Positions 1-7,971 of a stretch of 64,000 nt of DNA are shown piece after piece (the first letter of the stretch is position 1; each line of letters starts with the position of its first letter). Source of the stretch: Spirosoma sp. KCTC 42546 (lineage in GTDB: Bacteria > Bacteroidota > Bacteroidia > Cytophagales > Spirosomataceae); contig NZ_CP041360.1 in assembly GCF_006965485.1 (NCBI RefSeq), forward strand, positions 5,994,501 to 6,058,500, read 5' to 3'. Below the pieces are notes generated by a model. It was not told the DNA's origin. It did no database searches and saw only the letters and a program-made list of their open reading frames with translations. The translations under genes and the position numbers were made by a program.

Positions 1-1
1 T

Positions 2-502
2 GGACTGGCGCAGTTAAAGCGGCTTGATGCCGAAACAACCACCCGAAACACGAATGCGGCTTATTTGAAAGCCAGGATTAAGAATATTCCGGGCATTGTC
101 CCCTATAAACTCTACGACGATGTAACCCGGGCGGCTTTCCACCTTTTCCCCTTCCGGTACAAGAAAGAAGCCTTCAAAGGTTTATCGCGCGAGGTGTTTA
201 TGAAGGCACTTACGGCGGAGGGAGTTCCCTGCTCGAAAGGATACGCTACGCTGAATAACATGCCCTACCTCAACGACGCGTTCCAATCGAAAAATTTTCA
301 GAAGATGTATCCCAAGGCGATGCTGAATTTCAACAGCTACGTTGAGCGGAACCACTGCCCGCAAAACGACCGGCTTTGTAATGAAGAGGCCGTCTGGTTT
401 ACCCAGAATATGCTGCTGGGCAGTCAGGCCGACATGGATGAAATTGCCAACGCCATCGAGAAAATTTACACCCACGCCGATAAACTCCTGAGTCAGAAAT
501 GA
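2..502 (+). CDS. DegT/DnrJ/EryC1/StrS-family PLP aminotransferase, C-terminal part (5' truncated by window)
   Basis: The reading frame is open from base 2, so the gene starts upstream of the window and only about 166 C-terminal residues are seen. They read like the small-domain end of sugar aminotransferases of the DegT/DnrJ/EryC1/StrS family, with the pattern FHLFPFRYK, then GVPCSKGY and a final helix after QNMLLGSQADMDEIANAI. These PLP enzymes aminate keto-sugars or act as cyclitol aminotransferases. The catalytic lysine lies outside the window, so activity cannot be judged. The stop overlaps the next start (ATGA at 499-502), implying translational coupling with the ceramidase-like gene. 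Family confident, substrate unknown. Confidence 0.85.
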   Translation, partial: GLAQLKRLDAETTTRNTNAAYLKARIKNIPGIVPYKLYDDVTRAAFHLFPFRYKKEAFKGLSREVFMKALTAEGVPCSKGYATLNNMPYLNDAFQSKNFQKMYPKAMLNFNSYVERNHCPQNDRLCNEEAVWFTQNMLLGSQADMDEIANAIEKIYTHADKLLSQK

Positions 503-1860
503 GAAACGTATTGAGGTTTGTCTGGCTGGCATGGCTTGGGGCTTTGATCAATGTCCCGGCCTCGGCTACGGGCTGGAAAGCGGGTACTGCCAGCGTGGTC
601 ATCACGCCCAAAGAACCGCAATGGCAGGCGGGTTATGCCTCCCGTACCCACGCTGCCGACGGCAAAATCCACGATTTATGGGCTAAAGCGCTGGCATTGG
701 AAGATGAAACGGGCAAGCGGGCCGTTCTGGTCACCACCGATATGCTCGGCTTTCCCAAAGCCATGTCGGATCGTATTCGCGAACGCCTGAACAGCCAGTT
801 TGGTCTCTCCAAAGCCCAGATCATTCTCAACAGCTCACATACCCATTCGGGGCCCGTGCTGGATAACGCGCTACAGGACATTTACCCCCTCGATGCGACC
901 GAGCAGGCTAAAATTAACCGGTACTCCCGATGGCTGGAAGCGCAGATCGTGACCCTGGTTGGTCAGGCGTTCCAGAAGCTGGAACCCGTTGCGCTATTCT
1001 CCCAAAACGGGGTTACGCGCTTTCAGATAAATCGGCGAAACAACAAAGAAGGTGCCCTGCTGGAACAAACCGAACTGAAAGGCCCGAACGACTATGCCGT
1101 TCCGGTCATCAAGGTTGTTGATGCCAGGGGTAAACTCAAAACCATTGTGTTTGGGTACGCCTGCCACCCTACGGTGCTGGATTTGTACCAATGGTCGGGC
1201 GATTACGCGGGCTTTGCGCAACTGGAGTTGGAGAAAGCCCATCCCGGTGTAACGGCATTGTTTTTTCAGGGTGCCGCTGGCGATCAGAATCCGCTACCCC
1301 GCCGTACCATACCCCTCGCCCGGCAGTATGGGCGGGAGCTGGCCGCAGCCGTCGACCGGGTCCTTGATGAACCCATGCGGAACCTGAGCGCGCAGCTTCG
1401 TACGGCCTATTCAGAAATTGACCTACCCCTTTCCGCTCCACCCTCCGAAGCGGAATTGACGAAGACCATCCAGGAAAACGACGGATACCTGAAACGCTGG
1501 GCGACGCGGATGCTGGCCGAAACGAAGCAGGGCAAACCGTTTGTCAGGAGTTACCCTTACCCCATGCAGATCTGGCAATTGGGCAACCAGTCCATCCTGA
1601 GTTTTGGTGGCGAACTTGTTATCCAGTACGCCCTCGACTGTAAGAAACGCTTCGGGCAGGATAGTTTCGTGATGGGCTATTCCAACGATGTAATGGGTTA
1701 CATTCCCTCAACCACCATTTTGCAGGAAGGTGGTTACGAAGGCGCTTCCTCGCAAATGGTCTACGGCCTACCAAGTATCTGGGCACCAAACGTACCGAAC
1801 CTGATTGACCAGGAAATAAACCGGCTGGCCAATCAGATTGGCATGCAGAAGCTGAAGTAA
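499..1860 (+). CDS. Neutral/alkaline non-lysosomal ceramidase-like hydrolase
   Basis: 453 residues with an N-terminal signal peptide (hydrophobic residues 5-23 ending near ASA), so exported. The mature protein opens with KAGTASVVITPKE, the usual start of the neutral ceramidase N-terminal domain. NSSHTHSGP (near residue 113), YACHPT and FFQGAAGDQNP correspond to conserved metal-site and active-site segments of the family. Neutral ceramidases hydrolyse the amide bond of ceramides, but many short bacterial homologues like this one lack the C-terminal domain and have unknown amide substrates. The 4-bp ATGA overlap with the preceding aminotransferase suggests the two are made together. Family is clear; ceramide as substrate is only possible. 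Confidence 0.85.
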   Translation: MRNVLRFVWLAWLGALINVPASATGWKAGTASVVITPKEPQWQAGYASRTHAADGKIHDLWAKALALEDETGKRAVLVTTDMLGFPKAMSDRIRERLNSQFGLSKAQIILNSSHTHSGPVLDNALQDIYPLDATEQAKINRYSRWLEAQIVTLVGQAFQKLEPVALFSQNGVTRFQINRRNNKEGALLEQTELKGPNDYAVPVIKVVDARGKLKTIVFGYACHPTVLDLYQWSGDYAGFAQLELEKAHPGVTALFFQGAAGDQNPLPRRTIPLARQYGRELAAAVDRVLDEPMRNLSAQLRTAYSEIDLPLSAPPSEAELTKTIQENDGYLKRWATRMLAETKQGKPFVRSYPYPMQIWQLGNQSILSFGGELVIQYALDCKKRFGQDSFVMGYSNDVMGYIPSTTILQEGGYEGASSQMVYGLPSIWAPNVPNLIDQEINRLANQIGMQKLK

Positions 1861-1927
1861 TATTTATGGAAGCCTTGTCGAAAAATCAGCTACTGCCGTG
1901 AGGTCAGGTTCTCAAAACTGACCCTCC

Positions 1928-2058
1928 GTTCTCGCTTGGCTTCGCCGAGTGAGGGCTATTTTTTTAACGGCCTCTGGCCGGTGTGATTATAATAACATCA
2001 AAAACGGGCCAGAGGCCCTTGAAGGAATAGACCTCACTCGGCGTAGCCAAGCGAGAAC
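1928..2058. repeat. 131-bp nested inverted-repeat element, copy A
   Basis: The ends, GTTCTCGCTTGGC and its complement, form about 33-bp imperfect terminal inverted repeats. Inside lies a second inverted pair built on GGCCTCTGG. The reverse complement of this stretch matches 5775-5905 almost base for base, both exactly 131 bp. It codes for nothing evident. No clear target-site duplication is visible. It lies in the 1861-2183 gap, which otherwise holds only the small hairpins listed next and a near-palindrome at 1901-1924. Confidence 0.9.
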
Positions 2059-2062
2059 TGGA

Positions 2063-2139
2063 AGGTTTCTCAAAACCTACTGACATGCTAACACGAGGTT
2101 TTGAGAAACCTCTGTGTGTCGGATTTAAGAATCCGACAC
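2063..2139. repeat. Three small hairpins with CTCA/TGAG/TAAG loops
   Basis: Perfect hairpins at 2063-2078 (stem AGGTTT, loop CTCA), 2095-2112 (stem GAGGTTT, loop TGAG) and 2116-2139 (stem GTGTCGGATT, loop TAAG). CTCA is TGAG on the other strand. Stems differ while the loop is kept. Sister hairpins occur at 7864-7949 and 10502-10561. The arm word CCGACACCAC recurs at about 2158-2167. Confidence 0.85.
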
Positions 2140-2183
2140 CACGGGAACCACGGGAATCCGACACCACTAACAAAAAACGGCCA

Positions 2184-3488
2184 ATGAACCCAGTCAACGA
2201 AACCGACATACTCGAATCCTCCTCGCTAATTGCAACGCCTTACTATTCAGGTTTTGCGTTGGCGCATGATACCTACAATGCCATTACGGCCGCCAGTAAC
2301 GGCAAAATCTATTACGTGCTCTGCTCAGAATCTTACGAGCAGGGGGGCCAGTTTTACGTGTATGATCCCGCAACCGACAGTACCAAATGGCTGGCGGACT
2401 TAACGGAAATTTGTGGCGAAACCGACGCCAATGCCATTCCGCAGGGTAAAAGTCACGTCCGGTTTTATGAAAGCAATGGCAAGCTGTATTTCGCCACACA
2501 CATTGGCGTGTATGAGATGATCGACGGCATGGAGCGATTGCCCCAAAACGCACCCGATGGAAAGAACCTCTACCCCGGCGGCCATTTCGTTTCCTACGAC
2601 CTGACCACCGGCACATTTAAAAATCTGGCCCTGGCACCCGAAGGCGAAGGCATTTTAACGATGACCATCGACAAAGAGCGCGGGTATCTGTACGGCATTA
2701 CCTGGCCGCTGGGCTACTTCATTCAGTACGACATCAAGGCCAATACCCTCAACACAATCGGGCTTGTTTCGGAGAAGGGCGAAGCGGGTATTCCGGGCGA
2801 TGACTACCGGGTGTTATGCCGATCCATGTTCGTTGACCCACGCGATGGAGCCGTTTATTTCTCCACCTCCGAAGGGGATATTTTCAGCTATCAACCCGGT
2901 CGGGAAAGCCTTCAAAAAATTCCCGACGTTGACTTGCGACTCGATTATTTTGGCCGCTACGACCCAACGCATCCCGGTAGTATGGGTTATAACTGGCGCA
3001 AAATTTTCTGGTACGCCCCCGACGAAGTAGCGTATGGCATTCATGGCAATTCGGGGTATCTGTTCAAATTCGATCCCCGTCGGCAACGGATTGAGTTGGT
3101 GGTGCGGTTAACCTCGGAGCCGTCGCGGAAGAGTGGGATGTTCGATCAGTTCAGTTATGGGTACCTGGGTTTTCAGCCGGGCCCGGATCAGGAGACGATT
3201 TATTACCTCACGGGTGGCCCAATTTATCAGGATGGCAAACGTCTGAAAGGTGCCGATCAGATTGCGAAGGGAGCGGCTAAAGGACTCGAAAACCTTCACC
3301 TCATCACCTTCCATATGCCGAGCCAGACCTATACCGATCACGGGCCTATTTTTTACGCCGATGGCTCTCGTCCGACATACGTCAATTCGATTGCGATCGG
3401 CGCAGATGGCTCGGTGTATACGCTCGCCCGTTTTGACCATAACGGGCATGAAATCCAGGATTTGGTCAAAATTCCGGCTGTGTTTTAG
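2184..3488 (+). CDS. Beta-propeller protein of unknown function
   Basis: 434 residues from ATG 2184. An in-frame ATG at 2085 would add 33 residues read straight through the hairpin repeats, so the downstream start is preferred. The chain has repeated strand patterns such as GKIYYVLCSE, GKLYFATHIGVYEM, GYLYGITWP, GAVYFSTSEGDIF and GSVYTLARFD, each followed by a turn rich in D, P and G. This is typical of SMP-30, quinoprotein or YVTN-like six- or seven-bladed propellers. No signal peptide is seen, so it may be cytoplasmic or poorly predicted. No catalytic motif was recognised. It precedes a large lipoprotein, separated by a terminator-like palindrome. Confidence 0.75.
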   Translation: MNPVNETDILESSSLIATPYYSGFALAHDTYNAITAASNGKIYYVLCSESYEQGGQFYVYDPATDSTKWLADLTEICGETDANAIPQGKSHVRFYESNGKLYFATHIGVYEMIDGMERLPQNAPDGKNLYPGGHFVSYDLTTGTFKNLALAPEGEGILTMTIDKERGYLYGITWPLGYFIQYDIKANTLNTIGLVSEKGEAGIPGDDYRVLCRSMFVDPRDGAVYFSTSEGDIFSYQPGRESLQKIPDVDLRLDYFGRYDPTHPGSMGYNWRKIFWYAPDEVAYGIHGNSGYLFKFDPRRQRIELVVRLTSEPSRKSGMFDQFSYGYLGFQPGPDQETIYYLTGGPIYQDGKRLKGADQIAKGAAKGLENLHLITFHMPSQTYTDHGPIFYADGSRPTYVNSIAIGADGSVYTLARFDHNGHEIQDLVKIPAVF

Positions 3489-3514
3489 TAATCAACAGAC
3501 CCAGGACAAGTTTG

Positions 3515-3592
3515 TTTTTCGACAGGATTACAGGATTAACACGATGATTATCAATTGTAAAATCCTGTTAATCCTGTAATCCTGTCGAAAAA
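3515..3592. terminator. 27-bp perfect palindrome, probable terminator
   Basis: Arms 3515-3541 and 3566-3592 are perfectly complementary and contain a repeated CAGGATTA word. A run of A/T on both sides makes it a plausible bidirectional terminator, 26 bp after the stop of the propeller gene. The word GACAGGATTACAGGATT recurs in another palindrome at 38511-38571. Confidence 0.7.
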
Positions 3593-3659
3593 AAATAGGC
3601 ACAATCTGTGTCGATAATCATTTAGATTAAGCTTGTCCAATACCTAGTCAACTGTCAAC

Positions 3660-5726
3660 ATGACTTCGATCAACAACCGATTTAGGATGGCCGCATTTAT
3701 TCTGGCTACAGGGTTATGCGCTTCCTGCTCGCATTATAAAGATGCCCTCACGCCCGAAGAAGCACTTCAGAGTTTTAAACTAAGTGACGACAGGCTGGCC
3801 GTTTCGGTCTTTGCCGCCGAACCGCAGGTACTGGACCCGGTCGAAATGGTGTTTGACGAAGACGGTAACGTATTCGTGGTCGAAATGCCCGATTATCCAG
3901 CCAAGCCTGAAGACGGCTCGCTGGGTGGGGCCATTCGTATGCTGACGGATACCAATGGCGATGGCCGCATGGATTCGGCAACGGTCTTTGCCGATCACCT
4001 TTCCGAAGCCACCAGTATTTTACCCTGGCAGGGCGGCTTGCTGGTGACGGCGGCCCCCAACATACTATTCCTCAAAGACACCACGGGCGACCATCGGGCG
4101 GATATAAAGGAAATCCTGTTCACCGGTTTTTTTGCGGACAACTCCGAAGCGCAGATCACTAATCTCCGGTTCAGCGTCGATAACTGGATTTACGCGTCCA
4201 ATACGGGCCGGGAGGGCGAAATCCGATTCACCCGAAACCCTAACGCAAAGCCCGTTTCGGTAAAAGGGGGCGACTTCCGGTTTCGGCTGGATCGGGGTCA
4301 GTTTGAAATTGAGTCAAGTTCGGGGCAGTTTGGGCTGGCTATCGACGACTGGGGCAATCGGTTCTTCACCGAAAACAGTATGCATGTTCAGCAGGCCCCC
4401 ATTCCGGCGCGCTACCTGTATCGGCACAAACACCTGCCCTCCGTCGAGCCAACCCTCAACATTTCTGACCACGACCCGATTATGTTTCAGGAAACGCCTG
4501 CACCCTACTGGCGACAGGAGCGCACAAAACGCCGGAATCAGCAGTTTGAGGAAGCTAAACTCAGTGACCGACACGAATACGCCGACGACCATTTCACCGG
4601 CGCATCGGGCGGTACGTTTTACGGTGGAGACGCTTTACCTAAGGACTATTATGGGTCGATCTTCACGGGCGAAGTCGCGGGTAATCTCATCCACCGCGAT
4701 GTACTGAAACGCTTGCCCAATAGCCCCAAATTCGCAGCGCAACGCAGCAACGGAGAGAAAGAGCACGAGTTTCTAGCCTCAACCGACCCCTGGTTCCGGC
4801 CCGCCAATTTTACCGTCGGTCCCGATGGGTCCTTGTACGTGATCGACATGTATAGGCAACACATCGAAACGCCTACCGCCATCCCGGAAGATCTAAAGGA
4901 GGATATGGATTTTATGAACGGCAGCAAGCTGGGACGTATCTATCGGATTGCCGCGAAAACCAGCAAACCAGCCGTAATACAGCCTAAACTGAGAAGCAAA
5001 ACCAGTGCAGAACTCGTGGCCTTACTGGCCCATCCGAACCAATGGTGGCGATTACAGGCCCAACGGCTTCTCCTCGAAAAACAGGATAAATCCGTCATTC
5101 CAGCGTTAAAAGACCTATTCACCAAAAACACCGACGCACGAGCCCGCCTGCACGCGTTTTTTGTACTGGAAGGCCTGAATGCCCTGGATGTCAGCCTGGT
5201 AAACCAGGCGATGCAGGATGCTCAGCCTGCTATTCGCGCTTATGGACTGATGATGGCCGAGCGTTTCCCGACCTCCCTACCCCAGATTATCGAAAAAGCC
5301 AGCGATCCATCGGCCCCGGTAGCATTTCAGGCAGGATTAAGTCTGGGTCAATTTCCAGCCCAGCAAGTCGCTCCTGCGTTGGCGGGTATTTTGGGAAAGT
5401 ATGGAAAAGACAGCTGGTTTCGAACAGCCGTCTTAAGTTCAGAAGCGGGTTCCTCGCTGGAATTGGTGCACCAACTGGTGGGCAATAGCGGCTATTTCAA
5501 ATCAATAACGCCCGAAAAAGACACACTCCTGACAGATTTAGCCTTCGTGATTGGCTCCCGGAATCGCAAGGACGAAGCGGTTCAATGCGCAACCTTATTC
5601 GACAATCAACCACATTGGCAGCAGATCGCATTAACGGGTTTGACTAATGGGTTAAAAGCCGCCGGTGTACCTGTTGACGCCCGGTTGAAACGTATGGCAG
5701 ACGCTAAATCGGTTGCCGTGAAGTAG
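3660..5726 (+). CDS. Large lipoprotein with Pirellula/Verrucomicrobium-type dehydrogenase (PVC) propeller domain plus HEAT-like repeats
   Basis: 688 residues. The N-terminus has a hydrophobic stretch then a Cys-rich site (CASC, C24), a weak lipobox, suggesting an outer-membrane or periplasmic lipoprotein. Residues of about 45-430 read DPVEMVFDEDGNVFVVEMPDY, TDTNGDGRMDSATVFA and AAPNILFLKDTTGD, the signature of the putative membrane-bound dehydrogenase domain common in Planctomycetes and Verrucomicrobia (TIGR02604-like). About 445-600 looks like helical HEAT-type repeats. Relatives often end in a cytochrome c domain, but no CxxCH motif is present here. The next gene is a HiPIP, an electron carrier, so a redox partnership is possible but unproven. 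Substrate unknown, probably a sugar or polyol. Confidence 0.8.
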   Translation: MTSINNRFRMAAFILATGLCASCSHYKDALTPEEALQSFKLSDDRLAVSVFAAEPQVLDPVEMVFDEDGNVFVVEMPDYPAKPEDGSLGGAIRMLTDTNGDGRMDSATVFADHLSEATSILPWQGGLLVTAAPNILFLKDTTGDHRADIKEILFTGFFADNSEAQITNLRFSVDNWIYASNTGREGEIRFTRNPNAKPVSVKGGDFRFRLDRGQFEIESSSGQFGLAIDDWGNRFFTENSMHVQQAPIPARYLYRHKHLPSVEPTLNISDHDPIMFQETPAPYWRQERTKRRNQQFEEAKLSDRHEYADDHFTGASGGTFYGGDALPKDYYGSIFTGEVAGNLIHRDVLKRLPNSPKFAAQRSNGEKEHEFLASTDPWFRPANFTVGPDGSLYVIDMYRQHIETPTAIPEDLKEDMDFMNGSKLGRIYRIAAKTSKPAVIQPKLRSKTSAELVALLAHPNQWWRLQAQRLLLEKQDKSVIPALKDLFTKNTDARARLHAFFVLEGLNALDVSLVNQAMQDAQPAIRAYGLMMAERFPTSLPQIIEKASDPSAPVAFQAGLSLGQFPAQQVAPALAGILGKYGKDSWFRTAVLSSEAGSSLELVHQLVGNSGYFKSITPEKDTLLTDLAFVIGSRNRKDEAVQCATLFDNQPHWQQIALTGLTNGLKAAGVPVDARLKRMADAKSVAVK

Positions 5727-5774
5727 GGGGATTAAGAAAGAGATACAGGCTCCGCACGTTCTCGTCTGGCCCTC

Positions 5775-5905
5775 GTTCTCGCTTGGCTACGCCGAGTGAG
5801 GGCTATTCTTTCAAGGGCCTCTGGCCCGTTTTGGACATTATGCCTAATCACACCGGCCAGAGGCCGTTAAAAAATAGCCCTCACTCGGCGAAGCCAAGCG
5901 AGAAC
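5775..5905. repeat. 131-bp nested inverted-repeat element, copy B (inverted relative to copy A)
   Basis: Same element as 1928-2058 but in the opposite orientation. The differences are mainly a few substitutions in the unpaired centre and small changes in the arms. Copies A and B therefore bracket two genes (2184-5726) with inverted repeats. It also supplies a stem-loop downstream of the lipoprotein gene. Confidence 0.9.
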
Positions 5906-5933
5906 AAGCGAGACTAAAAAATAGAACAGACGA

Positions 5934-6305
5934 ATGAACCCAGACAACAAACAGCAACACTATTCCCGACGGCAATTCATTGGTAAGTCCATTTTTTCGG
6001 GATCGGCGGCTTTAGGGCTATCGCTGGTGCTGAGTAGGTGCCAATCAAAAACGACTTCAGAGCATGAGGAGAAAAAGACGGCCGTTGACCCCTGTACTGA
6101 CTTTTCGGTTGTCAGCGAAGCCGACCTGAAAACACGAAAAAAGCTGGGTTACGTGAATCAATCCCCCCGGCCGGAATCGAAGTGCGGCAACTGTAATCTG
6201 TGGCTTCCGCCCAAAGAGGGTCAAACCTGTGGTTCGTGTATGCTGTTTAAAGGACCGGTTTACACAACGGGTTATTGTACGTATTGGGCTCCTCAAGGCA
6301 AATAA
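5934..6305 (+). CDS. High-potential iron-sulfur protein (HiPIP) with Tat signal
   Basis: 123 residues. A twin-arginine signal SRRQFIGKS is followed by a hydrophobic stretch, so export is folded through Tat with the cluster already inserted. The C-terminal half has the HiPIP cysteine pattern: KCGNCNLW, GQTCGSCMLF and GYCTYWAP, the four ligands plus extras holding a 4Fe-4S cluster. HiPIPs are small periplasmic one-electron carriers. It lies between the PVC-type lipoprotein and a Tat-exported oxidoreductase, so it may take electrons from one of them. Family call is strong, partner inferred. Confidence 0.92.
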   Translation: MNPDNKQQHYSRRQFIGKSIFSGSAALGLSLVLSRCQSKTTSEHEEKKTAVDPCTDFSVVSEADLKTRKKLGYVNQSPRPESKCGNCNLWLPPKEGQTCGSCMLFKGPVYTTGYCTYWAPQGK

Positions 6306-6432
6306 ATACTAGCACCGAACCGGCTGACCAGCCTACTTATAAAGATCGGTTATGATTTATCAAAGGCCTGATGTCTTTACTTTCTAAACTCATTCTTCAA
6401 TCATATCGATCCTAAAAATCAGCGTTCTATCA

Positions 6433-7797
6433 ATGATAAAAAACACAGAAAGCAACACCAACTCCCGGCGGGATTTTGTCAAAAAGACGATTATCGGTAC
6501 CGCAGCTTTGTCGGTTGGGGGTATTTTGCCGGGCTTTAGCCCAAAAAGTTACGGGCGAATTTTGGGGGCCAATGAAAAAGTGAAGGTTGGTGTCATGGGC
6601 GTCAACAGCCGTGGACTGGCCTTGTCGAGCAACTTTGCGTTACAACCCAACTGTGACGTGGTGACGATTTGCGATGTTGACACGCGGTCGGCTGACAAAT
6701 GTATCACAACCGTAGACGGCATTCAGAAGTCGAAGCCCAAAAATCAGCCCGATTTCAGAAAGGCGCTCGAAGATAAGGACATGGATGCCCTCGTCATTGC
6801 CGCCCCCGACCATTGGCACGCCCCAGCGGCTATTCTGGCCTCGAAAGCAGGCAAGCATGTGTATCTCGAAAAACCATGCAGCCACAATCCACACGAAGGT
6901 GAACTGCTGGTGGCTGTAGCGGCAAAGCACAAGAATGTGATCCAGATGGGCAACCAACGGCGTTCGTGGCCCAATGTGAAGCTGGCCATTCAGGATATCA
7001 AAAACGGAGCCATCGGCCGACCCTATTTCGCCAAAGGCTGGTACACGAACAACCGGGCAACCATTGGAATCGGCAAAACCGTGCCCGTACCCACCTGGCT
7101 GAACTATGACTTGTGGCAGGGGCCCGCTCCCCGTCGCGCCTACAAAGACAACGTCATCCATTACAACTGGCACTGGTTCTGGCACTGGGGAACGGGCGAA
7201 GCCCTGAACAACGGCACCCACATGCTCGACCTGATGCGTTGGGGACTCGATGTCGAATACCCCAACAAAGTAACGTCGCTGGGTGGTCGCTACCGATACA
7301 AAGACGACTGGGAAGCCCCTGACACCCAAGTCATCAACCTGACATTTACCAACAATACAGCCATGACCTGGGAAGGCCGAAGCTGCAATGGCCGAACGGT
7401 TGAAGGCAGTGATGTGGGCGTTACGTTCTATGGCGAAACGGGTTCCCTCCAATACGGGGGCGGCAACGCCTACAAAATCTTCGACCTCGACAATAAACTG
7501 ATTAAAGAGGTCAAGAATGACATGCCCATCGACCCGCGCAATAAAATGAACCCGTCGCAGGCACTGGATGCCACGCACTTACAAAACTTCGTAGAAGCAA
7601 TCAAGACCGGTGCGCCCCTGGCGTCGGGCATTGTGGGTGGGCACCAGAGCACGCTGCTTTGCCAGTTGGGGAACATCGCCCTCCGTTCCGGCGATGCCCT
7701 GGATATTGACCCAGCCAACGGGCATATCCTGAATAATAAAGCAGCCGCTAAATTCTGGCAACGCGAGTACGAAAAAGGCTGGGAACCAACGCTGTAG
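6433..7797 (+). CDS. Tat-exported Gfo/Idh/MocA-family oxidoreductase
   Basis: 454 residues. The N-terminal Tat signal is SRRDFVKKTIIGTAALSVGG. The Rossmann fold begins at about residue 51 (VKVGVMGVNSRG), with CDVD at about 77. The family motif EKPCSHN contains the conserved EKP lysine. The C-terminal substrate domain carries NWHWFWHWGTGEALNNGTHMLD. Members oxidise or epimerise sugars using a tightly bound NAD(P); the GH109 branch hydrolyses alpha-GalNAc by the same chemistry. The GlcNAc genes downstream make an amino-sugar role attractive, but a 174-bp spacer with hairpins separates them. Substrate unknown. Confidence 0.9.
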   Translation: MIKNTESNTNSRRDFVKKTIIGTAALSVGGILPGFSPKSYGRILGANEKVKVGVMGVNSRGLALSSNFALQPNCDVVTICDVDTRSADKCITTVDGIQKSKPKNQPDFRKALEDKDMDALVIAAPDHWHAPAAILASKAGKHVYLEKPCSHNPHEGELLVAVAAKHKNVIQMGNQRRSWPNVKLAIQDIKNGAIGRPYFAKGWYTNNRATIGIGKTVPVPTWLNYDLWQGPAPRRAYKDNVIHYNWHWFWHWGTGEALNNGTHMLDLMRWGLDVEYPNKVTSLGGRYRYKDDWEAPDTQVINLTFTNNTAMTWEGRSCNGRTVEGSDVGVTFYGETGSLQYGGGNAYKIFDLDNKLIKEVKNDMPIDPRNKMNPSQALDATHLQNFVEAIKTGAPLASGIVGGHQSTLLCQLGNIALRSGDALDIDPANGHILNNKAAAKFWQREYEKGWEPTL

Positions 7798-7863
7798 CGC
7801 AAATGGCCCACCGTGTGATGGAAACCCGCGATTGGGCAGTGGTGTCAGGTACTAATACCTGCC

Positions 7864-7949
7864 ACATAAAGGTTTTAAGAAACCTTTATGTACGTTTTTT
7901 TAAGGAGGTTTCTCAAAACCTCCCCGAGTCGGGTATAAGTACCCGACTC
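7864..7949. repeat. Three small hairpins with TAAG/CTCA loops upstream of the NagP-like gene
   Basis: Perfect hairpins at 7864-7891 (12-bp stem starting ACATAAAGGTTT, loop TAAG), 7904-7923 (stem GGAGGTTT, loop CTCA, i.e. TGAG on the minus strand) and 7926-7949 (stem GAGTCGGGTA, loop TAAG). They belong to the same loop-conserved family as 2063-2139. They lie in the spacer just before the transporter start, so they could affect its leader RNA or end the upstream transcript. Confidence 0.85.
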
Positions 7950-7971
7950 CACTCAAAAAAATCAAAACAGG

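Noticed and set aside
2063..2167. CRISPR-like array
   Set aside because: Repeats are few, of changing sequence, and without spacers of even length; they are hairpins.
2085..2183. N-terminal extension of the propeller protein from ATG 2085
   Set aside because: It is read through hairpin repeats and looks like no protein; ATG 2184 is natural.
6640..7578. 312-residue antisense open frame under the Gfo/Idh/MocA gene
   Set aside because: A shadow of a GC-rich gene on the other strand; composition is unlike any protein and the sense gene is certain.
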